The notes under the pieces are model-generated. The model was not told the DNA's origin, ran no database searches, and saw only the letters and a program-made list of their open reading frames with translations. Below, piece after piece: positions 57,838 through 64,000 of a stretch of DNA of 64,000 nt. The DNA lies in contig CAWDVH010000005.1 in the NCBI GenBank assembly GCA_963805705.1, positions 248,001 to 312,000 on the forward strand, given 5' to 3'. How positions within the stretch are numbered: the first letter of the stretch is position 1; the number at the start of each line of letters is the position of its first letter. The translations under genes and the position numbers were made by a program. The DNA is from CAWDVH01 sp963805705 (GTDB taxonomy: Bacteria > Actinomycetota > Actinomycetes > Streptosporangiales > Streptosporangiaceae).

Positions 57838-59175
57838 GTGAGCGCACCAGCGCATGCTCCTTACATCGTCATCGGCGCCGGCATGCACGGCCTCTCCACG
57901 GCCTGGCACCTGGCCAGGGAGCTGGAGGCGCGCGGCGCCGGCCGCGGCCGGGACATCCTGGTTCTCGACAAGTCCGGGGTCGGGGCGGGCGCGTCCGGGA
58001 TTGCCTGCGGCACGATCCGCAACAACTACTTCCAGCCGGCCATGCGCGAGCTCATGGCCCACAATGTGTCGGTGTGGGAATCGGACCCGGAGGCCTTCTC
58101 CTACCACCCCGTCGGCTTCCTGCAGACCGCGCCCGAGGCCATGCACGCCGACGTGGTGCAGATTTACCAGCAGCAGAAGGCGATCGGCTACGACTCCGTC
58201 CTCGTCGAGGGGGAGGATGCCTGCCGGGCCTACATGCTGGACATGTTCGGTGACTGGCAGGCGCCCGGCGCGACCACCGTCCTGCACGAGAAGCAGGGCG
58301 GGTACGCCAACAACAAGCGCTCACTGCACGGCCTGGAGGCCAAGGCCCTGGCCCTGGGCGTTCAGATCCAGCCGGGCACGCAGGTAACCGGCCTGCAGCT
58401 GTCCGGGGGCTCGGTCACCGCGGTCGAGACGAACCGCGGGACCATCAGCTGCGACGCTCTGGTCATCGCCGCCGGGCCGTGGATCCGCGACTTCTGGGCG
58501 ATGCTCGGGCTGCCGGAAACCATCAACGTCACCGACGCCGAAGGGACCGTCCACCCCGATCGGCCCATGTGGACCTACTGGGCGCTGGAGGAAGGGACGC
58601 TGGAGGTCGACCCGGGCGCGTTCACGACCAGCGCGGGCGATTTCCCGCCCGTGGTGCACGTGGACTCTGACGCCCCGCTGTACGACGACATCGACGGCTC
58701 GCTCATCACCGACCAGATGTGGGGCATCTACTTCAAGCCGGACTTCAATTTCGGCGGGGTCCAGGGCGGAGCCGCGCCGTACATCGTCGACCACCCGGCG
58801 GCCGAGGTCGCGATCGACCCGTACGGCCCGGCCAGTCCCGAGTTCGTCGTCGGCCCGGAGTTCACCCGGATGTGGACCTCCGGACTGGCGCACTGCCTCA
58901 AGCGGTTCGAAAAGCAGCGCCACCTGTACAGCCAGGAACCCTCCGGCGGCATCGGCGCGTTCACCCCGGACAGCTTCCCCGTGTTCGATACCTTCGCCCA
59001 GAACGCGTACGTGATCGCCGACTCCAATCACGGCTACAAGATGATCGGCGTGGGCGCGCTGGTGGCCAGGGAACTGCTCGGCGAGCCGCAGGCGCTGCTC
59101 GAGCCGTTCCGGTTCTCCCGGTACAGCACCGGCAGGCTGCACCCGGTCAGCAACTCGCCGTTTCCCTGGAGCTGA
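57838..59175 (+). CDS. DAO-family FAD oxidoreductase
   Basis: 445 residues, GTG start. FAD site GAGMHGLSTAWHL with acidic LDKSGVGAGASG, a long insert with AEGTVHPDRPMWTYWALEEG, and the C-terminal VIADSNHGYKMIGVGALVARELLGEP flavin contact. It is homologous to but longer than SoxB, which starts 4 bp downstream. Likely oxidises an N-methyl amine such as dimethylglycine or a related amino acid. The second reductive partner is unknown. Confidence 0.88.
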   Translation: MSAPAHAPYIVIGAGMHGLSTAWHLARELEARGAGRGRDILVLDKSGVGAGASGIACGTIRNNYFQPAMRELMAHNVSVWESDPEAFSYHPVGFLQTAPEAMHADVVQIYQQQKAIGYDSVLVEGEDACRAYMLDMFGDWQAPGATTVLHEKQGGYANNKRSLHGLEAKALALGVQIQPGTQVTGLQLSGGSVTAVETNRGTISCDALVIAAGPWIRDFWAMLGLPETINVTDAEGTVHPDRPMWTYWALEEGTLEVDPGAFTTSAGDFPPVVHVDSDAPLYDDIDGSLITDQMWGIYFKPDFNFGGVQGGAAPYIVDHPAAEVAIDPYGPASPEFVVGPEFTRMWTSGLAHCLKRFEKQRHLYSQEPSGGIGAFTPDSFPVFDTFAQNAYVIADSNHGYKMIGVGALVARELLGEPQALLEPFRFSRYSTGRLHPVSNSPFPWS

Positions 59176-59178
59176 CTA

Positions 59179-60453
59179 GTGAGCCTGGCGCAGCGGTCAG
59201 CCAAGGCGGGCAGGTACTCCGCCTTCAGCCTGGTCAAGCACGGCCTGCTGCACCAGGAGTGGTCGCCGGCCTGGCGGCGGCACGAGCTGCGGGACAGCTA
59301 CGACGTCGTGATCGTGGGCGGCGGGGTGCACGGGCTGGCCGCCGCCTACTACCTGGCCGCCAACCACGGCATCACCAACGTCGCGGTGCTGGACAAGGGC
59401 TACATCGGCGGGGGCGGGTCGGGCCGCAATACCGCGATCCTGCGATCCAACTACCTCACCCGCGACGGCGTCCGGTTCTACGACCGCTCGATGGAGCTCT
59501 ACCACGGCCTGGCGGCTGAGCTGAACTTCAACGTGATGTTCGCCCGGCGCGGCCACCTGACGCTCGCGCACAACGACGGCTCGCTGCGCACAATGCGGTG
59601 GCGGGCCGAGGTGAACAAGCTGCAGGGAGTGGATTCCGAGGTCATCGGGCCGGCCGAAATCAAGCACCTGGTGCCGTACATGGACACCTCGCCCGGCACC
59701 CGCTACCCGATCCTGGGCGCGCTGTACCACCCGCCGGGCGGGATCATCCGGCATGACGCGGTCGTATGGGGATACGCGCGGGGGGCCGACGCCCGCGGCG
59801 TGCACATCCACCAGGACACCGAGGTCCTGGGCATTGACGTGGCCCACGGCCAGGTGCGCGGCGTGCAGACCAGCCGGGGGCCCATCGCCAGCCCGGTCGT
59901 GCTCAACTGCACGGCCGGCTGGTCGACGCTGATCTGCGACATGGCCGGGGTGCGGGTGCCGGTCCAGACGTTCCCCCTGCAAGCGGCGGTGACCGAGCCG
60001 GTCAGGCCGTTTCTCGGGGCCGTGGTGGTGTCCGGGAGCCTGCACGTCTACGTCAGCCAGACCGATCGCGGGGAGCTGGTCTTCGGGGCGAGCGTGGATC
60101 CGTACCCGTCCTACTCGATGCGCGGCTCGCTGGACTTCATCGAGGGCCTGGCCGGGCACGTCCTGGAGCTGATGCCGTCGCTGGCCAAGCTGCGCCTGCT
60201 CCGGCAGTGGGCCGGGCTGTGCGACATGACCCCGGACTTCTCCCCGATCATGGGCCTGACCCCGGTGGAAGGGTTCCTGGTGGACATCGGCTGGGGGACG
60301 TACGGCTTCAAGGCCGGGCCGGTCTCCGGCGAGGCCATGGCCGAGTGCATCGCCACCGGCAAGCCCCCGCCGATCATCGAGTCATTCGACCTGGCGAGAT
60401 TCCACGACGGCAGGCAGCTGGGCGAGAAGGGGGCGGCGTCGGTTGGCCACTGA
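59179..60453 (+). CDS. soxB: sarcosine oxidase beta subunit
   Basis: 424 residues. FAD motif VIVGGGVHGLAAAYYLAANHGITNVAVLDKG, GGGGSGRNTAILRSNY, the RHDAVVWGYARGADARG stretch with the His that carries covalent FMN in heterotetrameric enzymes, and the C-terminal GWGTYGFKAGPVSGE. With alpha, gamma and delta subunits encoded next, it forms the tetramer oxidising sarcosine to glycine with transfer of the methylene to tetrahydrofolate. Confidence 0.93.
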   Translation: MSLAQRSAKAGRYSAFSLVKHGLLHQEWSPAWRRHELRDSYDVVIVGGGVHGLAAAYYLAANHGITNVAVLDKGYIGGGGSGRNTAILRSNYLTRDGVRFYDRSMELYHGLAAELNFNVMFARRGHLTLAHNDGSLRTMRWRAEVNKLQGVDSEVIGPAEIKHLVPYMDTSPGTRYPILGALYHPPGGIIRHDAVVWGYARGADARGVHIHQDTEVLGIDVAHGQVRGVQTSRGPIASPVVLNCTAGWSTLICDMAGVRVPVQTFPLQAAVTEPVRPFLGAVVVSGSLHVYVSQTDRGELVFGASVDPYPSYSMRGSLDFIEGLAGHVLELMPSLAKLRLLRQWAGLCDMTPDFSPIMGLTPVEGFLVDIGWGTYGFKAGPVSGEAMAECIATGKPPPIIESFDLARFHDGRQLGEKGAASVGH

Positions 60454-60495
60454 GCTGCAGGCTGCGTCCGGCCCCGGCGGGACGGGAGCTTTGTC

Positions 60496-60747
60496 ATGAT
60501 TGCGCTGGCCTGTCCCTGGTGCGGGAACCGCAATGTGTCGGAATTCCGCTATGCGGGCGAGGTGGTGGCGCGCCCGGATCCGGCCACGGTCACCCCGCAG
60601 CAATGGCGCGATTACCTGTACCTGCGGGGCAACCAGCGCGGCTGGGTCACCGAGCAGTGGTATCACCGGGCGGGCTGCGGGCAGTACTTCATCGTTGACC
60701 GCGACACGGTCACCGACCAGACGCGGTCGCGTGCGGAGGCCCGGTGA
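60496..60747 (+). CDS. soxD: sarcosine oxidase delta subunit
   Basis: 83 residues. Zinc site ACPWCGNRNVSEF with a later H-RAGCGQYF, plus WRDYLYLRGNQRGWVTEQWYH, all typical of SoxD. ATG follows GGGAGC. Its end overlaps the SoxA start by 4 bp (GTGA). Confidence 0.93.
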   Translation: MIALACPWCGNRNVSEFRYAGEVVARPDPATVTPQQWRDYLYLRGNQRGWVTEQWYHRAGCGQYFIVDRDTVTDQTRSRAEAR

Positions 60748-63550
60748 GCCCGGCCGGCCCGGCGGGCATGCGGCTCGGGCCCCAGAGCGGCGAGGTCATC
60801 GACCGGTCCGACTCGCGGACGTTCCGGTGGAACGGCCGGCCGTACCCGGCTTACCGGGGCGACACGATCATCTCGGCGCTGGCCGCGGCCGGCGAGCGGG
60901 TGTTCTCCCGCAGCTTCAAGTACCACCGCCCCCGTGGCCTGCTGACCGCGAGCTACCTGGACCCTGGCTGCACGGTACAGGTCGGCGACGAGCCCAACGT
61001 CCGTGGCGCGCACCGGCTGGCCGATGCGGGGATGGACGTCCGGGCCCAGAACAGCTGGCCGTCGCTGCGTTTCGATGTCAAGGCGGCCAACCAGCTGGCT
61101 GGGGCGTTCCTGCCCGCGGGTTTCTACTACAAGACGTTCATCAAGCCGCAGCGGCTGTGGCCGGCCTACGAGAGCGTCCTGCGCAGGTTCTCCTCCGGCG
61201 GCGTGACCAGCCCGCAGTCCGGCCACGGCTACTACGACAAGCGCTATGCCCACCCTGATGTGCTGGTCGCGGGCGGCGGGCAGGCCGGGATGGCGGCCGC
61301 GGTGGCCGCCGCCCGAGCCGGTGCCCGGGTCCTGCTGGTCGAGGAAGAGCATCAGCTCGGCGGGCACCTGCGGTGGGGGACAGCCGCCGAGCGCGCGGCG
61401 CTGCGCGAGCTCGCGGGCGAGGTCGCTGCGGAAGGCGCCATCGAGGTGCTGACGGACTCGGTGGTCATCGGCCGCTACGACGGCAACTGGGTAGCGGTCG
61501 TGCAGCGCGGGCGGCCGGAGGCGGCCGAGCGGCTGATCAAGGCCAGGGCCGGGGTGCTCGTCGCCGCGCCTGGCCTCATCGAGCGGCCTTACGTCTTCGC
61601 CGGCAATGACCTGCCCGGGGTCATGCTCTCCACCGCGGTGCGCAGGCTGATCACGATGTACGCGGTCAGGCCCGGCTCGCGCGCGGTCGTGCTGACGGCC
61701 AACCCGTCCGGGGACGCCGCGGCCGATGACCTGACGCGAGCCGGGGTGGAGGTCGTGCACGTCGCGGACGCCCGGCGAGGCGAGGACATCCTGCGCGTGC
61801 ACGGGCGCGGCGGAGTCCGGGCGGTGGAGCTGGCGGGCGGCGGGCGGTTCGACTGCGACCTGCTGGTCACCGCGACGGGCTGGACCGCGCCCATGTCACT
61901 GCTGACCATGGCCGGGGACCGGCCGGTCTACCGCCCGCGGGCGGCGCGCTTCTTCCCGGATCCTGACCGGCTGCCTGCTGACGTGCTGCCGGCCGGGGGC
62001 ATCGCCGGCGACGGCAGCCTGGACGAGATGATCGCGCACGCCAGGGCGATCGGCGGGGAGGCGGCCCGCCGGGCCCGCGGGGCCGGCCCCCGGCTCCGGT
62101 GGCCCCGCTGCCCATCGGGGAGCACCCGGAGCTGTTCCACGGGCGGACCCACGGGTTCGTGGACCTCTGCGAGGACGTGTCGTCCAAGGACCTGCGCACC
62201 GCCGTCCAGGAGGGCTACGACTCGGCTGAGCTGGCCAAGCGCTACACGACCGCGACGATGGGCCCGACCCAGGGCAAGCTGGAGACAGTCAACGTGGTGG
62301 CGATCCTGGCCGAGTTCACCGGCCGGTCCATCGCCGAGACCGGGACCACGACCTGGCGGCCGCCGTATGTCCCGGTCACCCTGGGCGCGCTGGCCGGCCG
62401 GGTCTTCGAGCCGGTGCGGTACTCGCCCATGCAGCCCTGGCATGAGCGGCACGGGGCCACCCCGCTCGTCGCCGGGGCCTGGATCCGCCCCGACCACTAC
62501 GGCGACCCGGCGGGCGAGGCGCGCCGGGTTCGGGAGACCGTCGGCATCATCGACGTCACCCCGATCGGCAAGCTCGACCTGCGCGGGCCCGATGTCCCGA
62601 GACTGCTCAACCTGCTATATGTCAACAAGTGGTCCAGGCTGGGCGTCGGCCGGGTCAGGTACGGCGTGATGTGCGCCGAGGACGGCGTCGTCATGGACGA
62701 CGGCGTGACCGGCCGCCTCGGCGAAGATCACTACCTGATGAGCACGACGTCCTCCGGTGCCGAGACGGTCGCGGAGTGGGCCGAGAACTGGCTGCAGACC
62801 GCGCACCGGGACTGGCAGGTGCACCTCACGCCGGTGACGACGGCGTACGCGAGCATGAACGTCGCCGGGCCGCGGAGCCGGGATCTGCTGAGCCGCGTGG
62901 TGGAGGGCGTGGACCTGGACCCGGACGCGTTTCCCTACATGCAGGTCCGCACCGGCCGGGTGGCCGGGGTGGACGAGTGCGTGCTGTGGCGCATCGGGTT
63001 CACCGGCGAGCTGAGCTACGAGCTGCACGTGCCGGCGTCCTACGGGCTGCACGTCTGGGAGACGCTGCTGGCCCGCGGCCAGGACCTCGGGGCCGGCCCG
63101 TTTGGCGTGGAAGCACAGCGGATCCTGCGGCTGGAGAAGGGGCACCTCATCGTGGGCCAGGACACCGACGGGCTGACCAGGGGCTTCAGCGCCGGCCTCG
63201 ACTGGGCCATCAAGCTCGACAAGGACGACTTCGCCGGGCAGCCGGAGCTGGCCTGGCAGGCGGCCAGCGCGGACTACCCGCACCTGGTCGGGCTGCAGCC
63301 GGTGAACGGGACCGTCGTCCCGCCGGAGGCCAGCCAGATCGTCGAGGGCAGCAGCATCGCCGGGCGGATCACCTCCAGCCGCCTGTCGCCCGCCCTGGGC
63401 CGGTCGATCTGCCTGGCGCAGGTCGCTGCGCACCTGGCGGCACCGGGAACGCTGGTCGAGGTGCTGCTGCCGGACGGCCGGCGGATCCCGGCGCGGGTGA
63501 TGGAGGGGCTGGCTCACTTTGACCCAGGCGGGGAGCGGATGCGTGCCTGA
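60744..63550 (+). pseudogene. soxA: sarcosine oxidase alpha subunit, frameshifted near 62090
   Basis: Frame 1 (60744 to about 62090) has the Fer2-like start (FRWNGRPYPAYRGDTIISALAAAG, SFKYHRPRG) and the dinucleotide domain VLVAGGGQAGMAAAVAAARAGARVLLVEE. The C-terminal half runs in another frame (62099-63550): PLPIGEHPELFHG, RTAVQEGYDSAELAKRYTTATMGPTQGK and the GcvT domain (VGIIDVTPIGKLDLRGPD, RIGFTGELSYELHVP). A single missing base in the C5 run near 62090 restores one chain of about 935 residues. The frames are otherwise clean, so an assembly error is quite possible and the enzyme may be intact. Confidence 0.88.
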
Positions 63551-64000
63551 CATGATCGCGCGGAGCCCGGTCCGCCCGGTTCAGCCCGCTGTCGTGGGCG
63601 GCTGGGAGGTGACCGGGCGGCGTACTGCCGCTGCACTGACCCTGACTGATCTCACCCCGCTGGCCAAGGCGGGGGTGCGGGCCGGCGGCGACGGCGCCGT
63701 GGCGCGGGCGCTGGGCGTGCCGTTCGGCCGGGCCGCCCGCGATCATGCGGGAGCGCTGGTTATCGGCTCGGGACCGGGGGAGTGGCTCGTGCTCGGCGCC
63801 GCCGGGCACGAGCGCGCGCTGCGGCACCGGCTGGCGGAGATGGCGGCGCAGGCCACGGCGCAGGCCGCGGGCCAGGAGCTGGTGACGGTCCTGGACCTCA
63901 CCCACGGCCGCGCGCTGATGCGGCTGACCGGGACGATGGCCGCCCCGGTGCTGGCCAAGGTCTGCGCCATCGACCTGGCTGACGCCAGCACGCCCGACGG
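63543..64000 (+). CDS. soxG: sarcosine oxidase gamma subunit, partial at window edge
   Basis: GTG overlaps the soxA stop (8 bp); an ATG at 63552 is an alternative. The visible 152 residues include LTDLTPLAKAGVRAGG, GPGEWLVLG and VTVLDLTHGRALMRLTG, the GcvT/SoxG pattern. The 3' end lies outside the window. Confidence 0.88.
   Translation, partial: MPDMIARSPVRPVQPAVVGGWEVTGRRTAAALTLTDLTPLAKAGVRAGGDGAVARALGVPFGRAARDHAGALVIGSGPGEWLVLGAAGHERALRHRLAEMAAQATAQAAGQELVTVLDLTHGRALMRLTGTMAAPVLAKVCAIDLADASTPD

Noticed and set aside
1..64000. tRNA, rRNA, riboswitch or replication origin
   Set aside because: I scanned intergenic stretches by eye and found no cloverleaf, rRNA-like or B12-box-like sequence; absence is not proven without a covariance-model search.

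Overview
This window is high-GC actinobacterial DNA. The lineage markers are Lsr2, a WhiB protein, an AfsR/SARP regulator, DUF2993, an SCO6745-like protein, PknB-type kinases, frequent GTG starts and 1-4 nt start/stop overlaps. Codon composition and gene content suggest a soil filamentous actinomycete (Streptosporangiales or a relative); the exact genus is an inference I cannot test here.

Layout. 1-10 kb: an MFS efflux pump with a palindromic operator, a mandelate-racemase-like enzyme, DUF2993 and thioredoxin-like proteins, and a divergent GH3/GH15 glycosidase pair. 10.2-18.6 kb: one tightly overlapping operon encoding an alkylsulfatase-like metallo-hydrolase, a LivH-LivM fusion permease, an MFS N-terminal half, an MFS C-terminal half fused to LivF and (after a one-base frameshift) LivG, and a LivK-like binding protein. 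This is a striking MFS/ABC hybrid. 18.6-30 kb: a NarL-type two-component system, a CBS protein, a Ser/Thr kinase translationally coupled to a DUF2252 protein, a P450, and Lsr2.

30.3-39.5 kb is the most interesting region. Two CarH/LitR-like MerR-B12 photoreceptor genes bracket a flavoprotein/DUF1365/cyclopropane-synthase-like/SDR/SRPBCC lipid operon plus a SigB/SigF-type sigma factor and an FHA protein. Both photoreceptor genes have the same promoter design: three tandem 11-bp repeats running from the -35 to the -10 element, a 19-bp spacer, and an ATG placed 6 nt after the -10 (leaderless). I read this as a light/B12-controlled envelope-lipid island with two paralogous receptors.

39.5-54.4 kb is a decayed accessory region: a frameshifted esterase, a frameshifted two-repeat hypothetical protein, a truncated DNA methyltransferase abutting a truncated IS4 transposase, an intact ISAzo13-like element, a catalytically degenerate aminoglycoside-phosphotransferase-like protein, a ricin-lectin/SARP divergent pair, a SNF2-helicase fragment and a broken metallo-hydrolase. 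54.4-64 kb: an HxlR regulator with its operator (also found twice at 43.0 kb), an adenylate kinase, a 2-hydroxyacid dehydrogenase, and a betaine/sarcosine-type operon (homocysteine methyltransferase, DAO flavoprotein, soxB, soxD, soxA, soxG) running off the right edge.

Several otherwise conserved genes carry single-base frameshifts in G/C- or T-homopolymer tracts (about 15.83, 39.97, 42.12, 53.50 and 62.09 kb). Some may be assembly errors rather than real mutations. I saw no rRNA, tRNA or CRISPR.
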